Assembly: GCF_004152865.1 (NCBI RefSeq)
Contig: NZ_SEOO01000027.1
Span: forward strand, 1-55,998
DNA: 55,998 nucleotides
Reading direction: 5' to 3'
From: Sphingobium cupriresistens
GTDB lineage: Bacteria > Pseudomonadota > Alphaproteobacteria > Sphingomonadales > Sphingomonadaceae
Of this stretch, positions 28,394 through 36,381 are shown in pieces. Numbering within the stretch: position 1 is the first letter of the stretch; each line of letters opens with the position of its first letter. Under the pieces are notes generated by a model. It worked only from the letters and a program-made list of their open reading frames with translations. It did not search any database and was not told the origin of the DNA. The position numbers and the translations under genes were made by a program.

Positions 28394-30136
28394 ATGACGA
28401 ACCCCATCGCCCTCGATCGCCGGACCCTCATCAAAAGCGCCGCGGCGCTCAGCCTCGCGGAGGCTTTCCCCGCCTGGGCGCGCAGCGGCACGGCGGGCCT
28501 GCGCCCAGCACCCGGCGTCCTGTCGGGCGACCATATTGCGCTCACCGTGGGGGAAAGCCATTTCGGCACCGGGGGCCGGTCCGCCCATGCGATTACGATC
28601 AACGGCACCGTCCCTGCGCCGCTCATCCGCTTGAAGGAAGGGCAGCGCGTCCAGATCGCCGTCACCAACAGGCTGAAAGAGGACACCTCGATCCACTGGC
28701 ACGGCCTGATCGTCCCCTTCCAGATGGACGGCGTGCCGGGCGTCAGCTTCCCCGGCATTCGTCCGGGCGAAACCTTCACATACGACTTCCCCATCCGCCA
28801 GTCTGGCACCTACTGGTATCACAGCCATTCGGGGATGCAGGAGGCGATGGGCCATTATGGCCCGATCGTCATCGACCCCGCCGGGGTCGATCCGGTGCAG
28901 GCGACGCGCGAACATGTGATCGTGCTGTCCGACTGGTCGCCGGTCCATCCGCATGTGCTGCTGAAACGCCTCAAGCAGATGGGCGGCTATCATAATTTTC
29001 AGCGTCAGACGCTTGCTGGCCTGCTCGCGGGCAAGGACCAGAGCCTTAGGGAGCGCATGGACTGGGGCAAGATGCGCATGGACCCGACCGACATTTCCGA
29101 TGTCACCGGCTCCACCTACAGCTTCCTCATCAACGGCCATGGTACGCCCGAAAACTGGACCGGCCTGTTCACACCCGGCGAGCGCGTCCGCCTGCGCATC
29201 GTCAACGCATCGGCCATGACCAATTTCAACGTCCGCCTGCCCGGCCTGCCGATGACCGTGGTCCAGTGCGACGGCCAGCATGTCCAGCCGATCGACACCG
29301 ACGAGTTCCAGATCGGCATCGCCGAAACCTATGACGTCATCGTCCGGCCGGCCGAGGCGAAAGCCTATGGCCTGATCGCCGAAGCCATCGACCGCTCCGG
29401 CCAGGTCCGCGCCACCCTCGCGCCGCAGCTTGGCATGGTCGCGCCGGTCCCGGACCTGCGCAAACGCCCGCTGCTGACCATGAAGGATATGGGCATGGAC
29501 ATGTCCGGCATGGATATGGGGCAGGGGGGCGTGATCGACCTCAGCCAGCCCGCCAATGACAGCATGTCCGGCCACAGCATGAAAATGCTCGACCCGTCAG
29601 TCGCCCCCGACGTGCCGATGGGACCGGGCGTCGCGACCCTCTCCGCCATGCCCGCCGATCGCACCGCGGATCGGCCGACGGGTCTGGAGGATGTCGATCA
29701 TCGCGTCCTCACCTATGCGGGCCTGCGCGCGCTGGAACCCAATCAGGACATCCGCACTCCCACCCGCACGCTCGACATCCACCTGACGGCGAACATGGAA
29801 CGCTATATGTGGTCCTTCGACGGGGTGAAGCTGTCCGACGGCGCTGACCCTATTGCCTTCCGCCACAATGAACGGGTCCGCGTCACCCTCATCAACGACA
29901 CGATGATGCCGCACCCCATCCACATCCACGGCCATTTCTTCCAATTGCTGACCGGCGACGATCCGCTCCACAACCCGCGCAAGCATACGGTGAACGTCCT
30001 GCCCGGCGGCAAGGTCAGCTTCGATCTCACCGCCGATGCGCTGGGCGACTGGGCCTTCCACTGCCACATGCTGATGCACATGCACGCCGGGATGATGCGC
30101 GTCGTCACGGTCCGTCCCGCGGAGGACGCGGCATGA
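28394..30136 (+). CDS. copA: Copper-resistance multicopper oxidase CopA
   Basis: This 580-residue periplasmic oxidase has a Tat signal (DRRTLIKSAAALSLAEAFPAWA). Copper sites are HWHG (residues 101-104), YWYHSHSG, HPIHIHGHFFQL and the C-terminal HCHMLMHMHAGM. A Met-rich insert around residues 365-400 (MGMDMSGMDMG, then DSMSGHSMKM) is typical of PcoA/CopA and probably binds Cu(I). It oxidises Cu(I) and confers copper tolerance. copB starts within its last codons (4-bp overlap). Confidence 0.95.
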   Translation: MTNPIALDRRTLIKSAAALSLAEAFPAWARSGTAGLRPAPGVLSGDHIALTVGESHFGTGGRSAHAITINGTVPAPLIRLKEGQRVQIAVTNRLKEDTSIHWHGLIVPFQMDGVPGVSFPGIRPGETFTYDFPIRQSGTYWYHSHSGMQEAMGHYGPIVIDPAGVDPVQATREHVIVLSDWSPVHPHVLLKRLKQMGGYHNFQRQTLAGLLAGKDQSLRERMDWGKMRMDPTDISDVTGSTYSFLINGHGTPENWTGLFTPGERVRLRIVNASAMTNFNVRLPGLPMTVVQCDGQHVQPIDTDEFQIGIAETYDVIVRPAEAKAYGLIAEAIDRSGQVRATLAPQLGMVAPVPDLRKRPLLTMKDMGMDMSGMDMGQGGVIDLSQPANDSMSGHSMKMLDPSVAPDVPMGPGVATLSAMPADRTADRPTGLEDVDHRVLTYAGLRALEPNQDIRTPTRTLDIHLTANMERYMWSFDGVKLSDGADPIAFRHNERVRVTLINDTMMPHPIHIHGHFFQLLTGDDPLHNPRKHTVNVLPGGKVSFDLTADALGDWAFHCHMLMHMHAGMMRVVTVRPAEDAA

Positions 30137-31095
30137 AGCGCCTGATCGTCGCCACCCTGCTGGCCGGCATCGCAACGCCCGCGATCGCGCAGGACCATAG
30201 CCAGATGGACCATAGCGCGCACCAGATGCCGCATCCGGAAGAGGCTCCGGCCGCCCCAGAACCCGCCGATCCGCACGCCGGCCATAGCGACCCTGCGCCA
30301 GCCGAACCGTCCAACCCCCATGCCGGCCACGCCATGCCCGCATCCGATGACGCGGTGCCCAAAGGAGTCGCGCCTCCGATCCCCACCGATCACGCCGCCG
30401 ATGCCCTCTACGATCCCGCCACCATGGCCAGCGCCCGCGCCGCCATGACGAAGGAAAATGGCGGCATGACTTTCTCCCAGCTCATGATCGACCGCTTCGA
30501 ATATCGCGCGCAAAAGGGCGGCGATGGCTATGCCTGGGAAGGCGAAGGCTGGATCGGCGGCGACATCAACCGCCTCGCCATCAAGTCGGAAGGGGAGGGC
30601 GTCATCGGCGGCCGCCTGCACCAGGCAGAATTCCAGGCGCTTTACAGCCGCGCGATCGATCCCTGGTGGAATATCGTCGCGGGCGTCCGCCAGGATTTCC
30701 GCCCCCAGCCCCAACGCACCTATGCCACCATCGGCATCGAAGGCCTCGCCCCCTATTGGTTCGAACTGGAGGCGCAGGCCTTTCTCTCCGACAAGGGCGA
30801 CGCTCATCTGCGGGTCGAAGGCAGCTACGACCAGCGCATCACCCAGCGCCTCGTCCTGCAACCCGCCGCCGAAGTGAATATCGCCGCGCAGGACGTGCCG
30901 GAACTCGGCGTCGGGTCCGGCCTCTCGACCATCGAACTGGGCCTGCGCCTGCGCTACGAAATCGCCCGCGAATTTGCGCCCTATATCGGCGTCAATTGGG
31001 AACGCAGCCTCGGCGACACCGCCCGTTACGCCCGCGCGGCGGGGGAGGGGGCGTCTGCCACCAGCCTGGTGATGGGCATCCGCTTCTGGTTCTAA
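30133..31095 (+). CDS. copB: Copper-resistance outer-membrane protein CopB
   Basis: This 320-residue protein has a signal peptide (LIVATLLAGIATPAIA), then a His/Met-rich N-terminus (QDHSQMDHSAHQMPHPEEA, HAGHSDPAPAEPSNPHAGHAMP) that should bind copper. The C-terminal part is a beta-barrel of the CopB/PcoB family (ENGGMTFSQLMIDRFEYRAQ, PWWNIVAGVRQDFRP, GIEGLAPYWFELEAQAFLS, terminal MGIRFWF). It acts with CopA at the outer membrane. Confidence 0.95.
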   Translation: MKRLIVATLLAGIATPAIAQDHSQMDHSAHQMPHPEEAPAAPEPADPHAGHSDPAPAEPSNPHAGHAMPASDDAVPKGVAPPIPTDHAADALYDPATMASARAAMTKENGGMTFSQLMIDRFEYRAQKGGDGYAWEGEGWIGGDINRLAIKSEGEGVIGGRLHQAEFQALYSRAIDPWWNIVAGVRQDFRPQPQRTYATIGIEGLAPYWFELEAQAFLSDKGDAHLRVEGSYDQRITQRLVLQPAAEVNIAAQDVPELGVGSGLSTIELGLRLRYEIAREFAPYIGVNWERSLGDTARYARAAGEGASATSLVMGIRFWF

Positions 31096-31232
31096 TGCAA
31101 GTCATGTCGGCATAAGCTGCCGCATCCCGGCAATAATTTGTCATCAACGCGGCGACCGGTGACAGGCTTCGCGCAATCGCGCCGTACCGCCCGTCTAGTC
31201 TCTGCCCGATACCGCAAAACGGATGAGGGTAG

Positions 31233-31946
31233 ATGCTGCGTTCCGCCTGTCTGGGCTTGTCCTTCCTGAGCGCGCTGGTGATGGCGTCGCCGGCCGCCGC
31301 CCAGGCGGACGATAGCGGCGCATGGGCGCTTAGCGGCGGCTTCGATCTCATCGAATTGCGCGCCGGCAAGGGCGACGATGTTTTCCTGTGGGACGGCACT
31401 TTCTCCCTCGGCAACGCCACCGACCAGTTGATGCTGGTGACGCAGGGCGGCGGGGCGCTCGGCAACCAGATCGACGAAGTGCAGGCCCGGCTTTTCTACG
31501 GCCGCACCATCGGCAATGCGACGCTGCTCGTGGGCGTGCGCAAGGATTTCACCCCCCATCCGCGCGACCTCCACGCCATCATCGGCGTACAGGGCAATGT
31601 CGGCACGCGCCTCAGTTGGGAAAGCTACGCCTTCCTGTCGGACAATGGCCGGCTGACCGGCGAGGGGCAGATCGTCTATCAACTGCCGATCACCGACAGC
31701 CTCTATCTGGAACCGCGCGTCGGCGTCGGCTGGTCGGCGCAGGGGGTGGCGGTGGATGCGGTGGAATCGGGCTTTACGGAGGGGGAGGGGACGCTGCGCC
31801 TGCGCTACCGCCTGACACCCAAGCTCAACATCTATACGGCGGTCGTCCATGAACGACTGCTCGCCGGCACCCGCCGCCTCGCTCGCGCTCAGGGCGATAC
31901 GCTGCAATCGACCATGGCGGTGATCGGCTTCGGCTTCAGCTTGTAA
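31233..31946 (+). CDS. Second CopB-like outer-membrane protein lacking the His/Met-rich region
   Basis: This 237-residue exported protein aligns with the barrel of CopB: LFYGRTIGNATLLVGVRKDFTPHPR corresponds to ALYSRAIDPWWNIVAGVRQDF, and GNVGTRLSWESYAFLSDNG to APYWFELEAQAFLSDKG. It ends MAVIGFGFSL. The copper-binding N-terminal region present in CopB is absent. It starts 137 bp after copB, with a signal peptide ending AAAQA. A duplicated, shortened copB with altered function is the likely explanation. Confidence 0.8.
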   Translation: MLRSACLGLSFLSALVMASPAAAQADDSGAWALSGGFDLIELRAGKGDDVFLWDGTFSLGNATDQLMLVTQGGGALGNQIDEVQARLFYGRTIGNATLLVGVRKDFTPHPRDLHAIIGVQGNVGTRLSWESYAFLSDNGRLTGEGQIVYQLPITDSLYLEPRVGVGWSAQGVAVDAVESGFTEGEGTLRLRYRLTPKLNIYTAVVHERLLAGTRRLARAQGDTLQSTMAVIGFGFSL

Positions 31947-31956
31947 TTTCTACAGA

Positions 31957-31978
31957 TGTTCCCGCCTGCGCGGGGGCA
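31957..31978. repeat. REP-like palindrome at a convergent gene junction
   Basis: TGTTCCCGCCTGCGCGGGGGCA is a diverged version of the hairpin at 25703-25724. It again lies between convergent genes (the CopB-like and M20 genes), only 41 bp apart. Confidence 0.65.
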
Positions 31979-31987
31979 CGCAGCGCT

Positions 31988-33142
31988 CTAGTCACCCAAC
32001 GCCAAATGCCGCTCCGCCAGCGCGACATGCAGCCTGATACCCAGTTCCAGCACATCGTCATTGAAATCATAATGCGGGTTGTGCAGCGGTGCGGACCCCT
32101 CCACCTTCGCCTGACCAAGCCAGATATAGGCGCCCTTGCATGCCTGGAGCATGAAGGCGAAATCCTCCGACGTGAAGGCCGGATCGGGCGCCAGTTGCGC
32201 GACGCCCACCGTCGCTGCGGCGTCCAGCGCCTCCTGCGTGGCTTCCGCGTCGTTGATCGTCGCGGGATAGTAGCGCTGGTAATCGACCGTCGCCGTCAGT
32301 TCGCCCGCCAGCGCCACCCCCGCCACGATCTGTCGGATCGAATCCTCGATCCGATCCTGGACGGCCGGATCGAATGTGCGCACGGTGCCTGAAACCGTCA
32401 CCAGTTCGGGGATCACATTATGCGTATGCCCGCCATGGATCTGTGTGATGGACAGCACGGCCGACGCCGTCGGCGCGATCCGGCGGGACACGATTCCCTG
32501 TAATTGCTGCACCAATGCTGCTGCAGCAAATATCGCGTCCGGCGTATCCTGCGGTATCGCCGCATGGCCGCCGCGCCCTTCCAGGCGAATCTCGAACTTG
32601 TCGGCCGCGCCCATGATAGGGCCGGGCCGCGTTGCGATCGTGCCGGCCGGCAGGTCGGGCCAATTGTGCAGCCCGAACACCCGGTCGCAGGGAAAACGCT
32701 CGAACAGCCCTTCATTGACCATCTCCCGCGCGCCGCCCTGGCCTTCCTCGGCCGGCTGGAAGAAGAAATTGACCGTGCCGTCAAAATGGCGGCTCCGCGC
32801 CAGATGCTGCGCGGCCCCCAGCAGCATCGCGACATGCCCGTCATGACCGCAGCCATGGAAGGTGCCGGGCGTCGTGCTGGCATAGGGCAGGCTGGTCTGC
32901 TCCTGGATCGGCAAAGCGTCCATGTCCGCGCGCAGCCCGATGCTGCGCGAAGACGTCCCGTTGCGCAGCACCCCGACAACGCCGGTTCGGCCGATCCCCT
33001 CATGCACCTCCAGCCCCAGCGCGCGCAGTTGCTCGGCTATGCGACCCGCGGTGCGATGTTCGCAGAAACCCAGTTCGGGATGGGCGTGAATGTCGCGCCG
33101 GAACGCGACGAGCGGTTCGATCAGGTCGGCAATGTCGGTCAT
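31988..33142 (-). CDS. M20 family amidohydrolase (HipO-like)
   Basis: This 384-residue metallo-amidohydrolase is of the hippurate hydrolase/N-acyl-L-amino acid amidohydrolase type: GLRADMDALPIQE, HGCGHDGHVAMLLGAAQHL, FFFQPAEEGQGGAREM with the catalytic Glu, and HNWPDLPAGTIATRPG. It removes acyl groups from N-acyl amino acids or similar amides. It is the last gene of a leftward group, after an Lrp-type regulator and a class III aminotransferase, suggesting hydrolysis of an acylated amine or amino acid before transamination. Confidence 0.9.
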   Translation of the reverse strand: MTDIADLIEPLVAFRRDIHAHPELGFCEHRTAGRIAEQLRALGLEVHEGIGRTGVVGVLRNGTSSRSIGLRADMDALPIQEQTSLPYASTTPGTFHGCGHDGHVAMLLGAAQHLARSRHFDGTVNFFFQPAEEGQGGAREMVNEGLFERFPCDRVFGLHNWPDLPAGTIATRPGPIMGAADKFEIRLEGRGGHAAIPQDTPDAIFAAAALVQQLQGIVSRRIAPTASAVLSITQIHGGHTHNVIPELVTVSGTVRTFDPAVQDRIEDSIRQIVAGVALAGELTATVDYQRYYPATINDAEATQEALDAAATVGVAQLAPDPAFTSEDFAFMLQACKGAYIWLGQAKVEGSAPLHNPHYDFNDDVLELGIRLHVALAERHLALGD

Positions 33143-33158
33143 GCTTGGAAACTTAGCC

Positions 33159-33653
33159 CTATCGTTGCTCGCCGAACAGATGCTGGATCGGATAATGATG
33201 TTTGATGAAGGGCGACTTGATCACGACATAGCTGAAATATTTCTCGATGCCGTAATCGCTTTCCAGCATCCCTTCGATAATCGACTGATAATGGCCCACG
33301 CCGCGCGTCACGAATTTCAGCAGATAGTCATAGCCGCCGCTGACCAGATGACATTCGACAATCTCGTCCAGCTTGCGGATGCGTGTCTCGAACCGCGAAA
33401 AGTCGCCCGCGCGATGCTCGGTCAGCGTCACTTCGGTAAAGACCGTCAGATATTCGCCCAGCTTGTGCAGGTTGATATGCGCGCCATAGCCGGTGATGTA
33501 ACCGGCCTTCTCAAGCCGCTTGACTCGCGTCAGGCAGGGACTGGGGGACAGGCCGACCGCATCGGCCAGCTCGACATTGGTGATGCGGCCTGATTGCTGA
33601 AGCTGTGTCAGGATCTTGAGGTCGATCCTGTCCAGTCTGGGTCCGCCCAACAT
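33159..33653 (-). CDS. Lrp/AsnC family transcriptional regulator
   Basis: This 164-residue protein has the AsnC HTH (LDRIDLKILTQLQQSGRITNVELADAVGLSPSPCLTRVKRLEKAGYI). The C-terminal ligand-binding RAM domain follows (VFTEVTLTEHRAGDFSRFETRI, VECHLVSGGYDYLLKFV). It lies 18 bp after the aminotransferase and 16 bp before the M20 gene, and probably responds to an amino acid or amine handled by the locus. Confidence 0.92.
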   Translation of the reverse strand: MLGGPRLDRIDLKILTQLQQSGRITNVELADAVGLSPSPCLTRVKRLEKAGYITGYGAHINLHKLGEYLTVFTEVTLTEHRAGDFSRFETRIRKLDEIVECHLVSGGYDYLLKFVTRGVGHYQSIIEGMLESDYGIEKYFSYVVIKSPFIKHHYPIQHLFGEQR

Positions 33654-33671
33654 ATCCTTTGCTCCCCCTTT

Positions 33672-35060
33672 TTATCCCAGCGCCGCGCGAATATCCGCTT
33701 CTTCGAGCAGATCGTCCAGCGTCTTGGCGATGCGGGCGAATATCTCGTCCATCTCGCCGTCGCTTGCGCAAAGCGCGGGCGCCAGGCCGATGATATTGTC
33801 GGCGAACGCGCGGAAGATGACGCCATTGTCATAGGCTTTGGCGAACAAGCGGTCGGCCAGTTTCAGGCCCGGATCGAACCGCGCCTTGCTGCCCGTGTCC
33901 GCGACCAGCTCGATCGCGCCCAGCAGGCCCCGTCCGCGCGTATCGCCCACCATGGGATGATTGGCCAGGCCAGCCAGCCCGGCGTCGAAGCGCGTGGCGA
34001 CCCTTTGCCCGTTCGCCAATATGCCGCCATCGGTATAGAGGCGCAGCACTTCCAGCCCGACGGCCGCGCTGACCGGATGGCCCGAATAGGTCGCGCCATG
34101 GCCGATCGCGACTTCGGGCGCCGCGCCATTGGCAATGCCCTCATAGACCTTGCCCGACATCAGCAACGCCCCCATCGGCACGTAACCGGCGGTCAGCCCC
34201 TTGGCCAACGTCATCAGGTCTGGCGTCACGCCTTCGGCTTCGCACGCGAACATGGGGCCAGTGCGGCCAAAGCCGGTGATGACTTCATCGGTGACGAACA
34301 GGATGTCGAGCTGCGTGCAAGTCTCGCGCATCGCTTTGAGCCAACCGACGGGCGGCACGATCACGCCGCCCGATCCCTGGATCGGCTCGCAGAAGAAGGC
34401 GGCGACATTGTCCGCGCCCAGCTGCGCCACCTTCTCCTTCAATTCCTGCACCGACCGCGCGATGATCGCGGCGTCGTCGCCCTCCAGATCGCTGCGATAG
34501 GGATAGGGCGACGCGATATGATGCTGCCAGCGCAATGGCAGGTCGAAGCCACGATGGAAATTGGCCAGCGCGGTCAACCCTGCACCCGTGCTGCTCGACC
34601 CGTGATAGCCGCGCTCCAGCGCGATGAACTGCTTCTTTTCCGGCTTGCCGATCGCGTTGTGATAATGGGTGATGTATCGGATCGCGCTGTCCACGGCGTC
34701 CGATCCGCCCAACGTGAAATAGACATGGTCCAGTCCTTCGGGGCTCAGGTCCACCAGTTGCTGCGCCAGCTTCACCGCCGGCTCGCTGCCAAAATGGAAA
34801 TAGCCTGTCGCGTAGGGCAGGCGGCGCATCTGCTCGGCCGCTGCCTCGGCGATGCTGTCCTGACCATAGCCGACATTGACGCACCAAAGGCCGGCAAAGG
34901 CGTCGATCAATTCCCGGCCCTCGACATCCTTCAACCACATCCCCTTGCCGCTTTCCAGCAGCAGCGCGCCATGCGCTTCATGCCCGCGGAAGGAAGTGAC
35001 CGGATGGATCAGATGGTCGCGGTCGATGTCCAGAAGGGACCGATTGGAATGCAGCGTCAT
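33672..35060 (-). CDS. Class III PLP-dependent aminotransferase (omega-transaminase type)
   Basis: This 462-residue enzyme resembles putrescine/beta-alanine:pyruvate transaminases: GLWCVNVGYGQDSIAEAAAEQM, YFTLGGSDAVDSAIRY, GYHGSSSTGAGL, AFFCEPIQGSGGVIVPP, FVTDEVITGFGRTG, and the PLP-lysine in LMTLAKGLTAGYVPMGAL. It transfers an amino group from an omega-amino acid or diamine to pyruvate, giving a semialdehyde. A succinate-semialdehyde dehydrogenase lies upstream in the same direction. Confidence 0.9.
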   Translation of the reverse strand: MTLHSNRSLLDIDRDHLIHPVTSFRGHEAHGALLLESGKGMWLKDVEGRELIDAFAGLWCVNVGYGQDSIAEAAAEQMRRLPYATGYFHFGSEPAVKLAQQLVDLSPEGLDHVYFTLGGSDAVDSAIRYITHYHNAIGKPEKKQFIALERGYHGSSSTGAGLTALANFHRGFDLPLRWQHHIASPYPYRSDLEGDDAAIIARSVQELKEKVAQLGADNVAAFFCEPIQGSGGVIVPPVGWLKAMRETCTQLDILFVTDEVITGFGRTGPMFACEAEGVTPDLMTLAKGLTAGYVPMGALLMSGKVYEGIANGAAPEVAIGHGATYSGHPVSAAVGLEVLRLYTDGGILANGQRVATRFDAGLAGLANHPMVGDTRGRGLLGAIELVADTGSKARFDPGLKLADRLFAKAYDNGVIFRAFADNIIGLAPALCASDGEMDEIFARIAKTLDDLLEEADIRAALG

Positions 35061-35202
35061 CTTAGGGGCTCGCCATTGTGGTTCTGAAGTTCAGCCTATC
35101 CTTATGCGGCAGGGCGAAAGCCCGATATGGGGCGAATAGGCACCCTCGCCCGCTTTAAACGGGAACTTACGCAGCATATTCTGCCGCGTCCGTTCGCAGC
35201 GG

Positions 35203-36279
35203 TCAGGCCAGCGCGTCGGCGACAGCCCTGCCGCACTGCTCGGTATTCGCCTTGCCCTTCAGGTCGCCGGTGCGCAGGCCCGGCTCGGCCAGCACCGTCT
35301 CGACTGCGCGCATGATCGCGGCGGCGGCGTCCGCCTCGCCCAGATGCTCCAGCATCATCGCCGCCGACCAGATTTGCCCGACCGGATTGGCGACCCCCTT
35401 GCCGGCGATGTCGGGCGCGGAGCCGTGGACCGGCTCGAACAGCGAGGGCGCGGTGCGATCCGGGTTGATATTGCCCGATGGCGCCACCCCGATCGTGCCG
35501 GTGCAGGCCGGGCCAAGGTCGGACAAGATGTCGCCGAACAGGTTGGACGCCACCACCACGTCGAAGCGATCCGGGTTCAGCACGAACTGCGCGGTCAAAA
35601 TATCGATATGATATTTGTCATGGGTGACGCTCGGATAGTGTTTCGCCATCTCCTCCACTCGCTCGTCCCACCAGGGCATGGTGATGGCGATGCCGTTGGA
35701 CTTGGTCGCCGACGTGGCATGCTTGCGATCCCGCGTCGCGGCCAGTTCGAAGGCGTAGCGCAGCACCCGGTCGGTGCCGCGCCGGGTCATCACCGTTTCC
35801 TGGATCACGATCTCCCGGTCGGTGCCGGGAAACATCTTGCCGCCGACCGAACTATATTCCCCTTCCGTATTCTCGCGCACGACCCAGAAATCGATATCGC
35901 CCGGCTCGCGCCCGACGAGAGGGCAGGGGACGCCGGGCATCAACCGCACCGGGCGCAAATTGACATATTGATCATATTCGCGCCGAAACTGGAGCAACGA
36001 TCCCCACAGCGAAATATGGTCCGGCACCGTATCGGGCCAGCCGACCGCGCCGAAGAAGATCGCATCGGGTTTGCCGATCTGCGCCTTCCAATCGTCCGGC
36101 ATCATCTGGCCATGCTTGGCGTAATAATCGCAGCAGGCGAAATCCTGCCATTTCTGATCGATGGAAAAGCCATACAGGCTCGCCGCGCGTTCCAGCACGC
36201 GAATGCCTTCGGGCATGACTTCCTTGCCGATCCCGTCGCCGGGAATGACGGAGATGGCATAGTTGCGTGAGTTAGTCAT
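35203..36279 (-). CDS. Tartrate dehydrogenase / D-malate dehydrogenase-type oxidative decarboxylase
   Basis: This 358-residue beta-decarboxylating dehydrogenase belongs to the isopropylmalate/isocitrate family, TtuC/DmlA branch. Motifs are VIPGDGIGKEVMPEGIRVLE, FFGAVGWPDTVPDHISLWGSLL, RENTEGEYSSVGG, KSNGIAITMPWWDERV and the metal-binding DILTAQFVLNPDRFDVVVASNLFGDILSDL. It oxidises a 2-hydroxy acid such as tartrate or D-malate with NAD+. The apparent Shine-Dalgarno (GGGAG, six bases before ATG) is the end of a REP-like unit. Confidence 0.88.
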   Translation of the reverse strand: MTNSRNYAISVIPGDGIGKEVMPEGIRVLERAASLYGFSIDQKWQDFACCDYYAKHGQMMPDDWKAQIGKPDAIFFGAVGWPDTVPDHISLWGSLLQFRREYDQYVNLRPVRLMPGVPCPLVGREPGDIDFWVVRENTEGEYSSVGGKMFPGTDREIVIQETVMTRRGTDRVLRYAFELAATRDRKHATSATKSNGIAITMPWWDERVEEMAKHYPSVTHDKYHIDILTAQFVLNPDRFDVVVASNLFGDILSDLGPACTGTIGVAPSGNINPDRTAPSLFEPVHGSAPDIAGKGVANPVGQIWSAAMMLEHLGEADAAAAIMRAVETVLAEPGLRTGDLKGKANTEQCGRAVADALA

Positions 36280-36285
36280 AGCCTA

Positions 36286-36368
36286 CTCCCGTTCGCCCTG
36301 AGCCTGTCAAAGGGCTTCACTTTTCTGCGAGTACAAGAAATGGGCTTCAACAGGCTCAGCCCGAACGG
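36286..36368. repeat. Facing REP pair with covarying stems
   Basis: Units at 36289-36315 and 36342-36368 face each other. Each has the outer CCGTTCG, an inner 4-bp stem and a TGAGCCTGT loop. One stem is GCCC/GGGC and the other GGGC/GCCC when read in the same sense, so pairing is kept while sequence changes. The left unit abuts the tartrate-type dehydrogenase start and supplies its GGGAG; the right unit ends 13 bp from the succinate-semialdehyde dehydrogenase stop. Confidence 0.85.
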
Positions 36369-36381
36369 ATGGAAGGGCCGA

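Noticed and set aside
27752..29575. A 607-codon minus-strand frame opposite the sigma factor and copA
   Set aside because: CopA and the sigma factor are unambiguous on the plus strand; the reverse frame lacks motifs.
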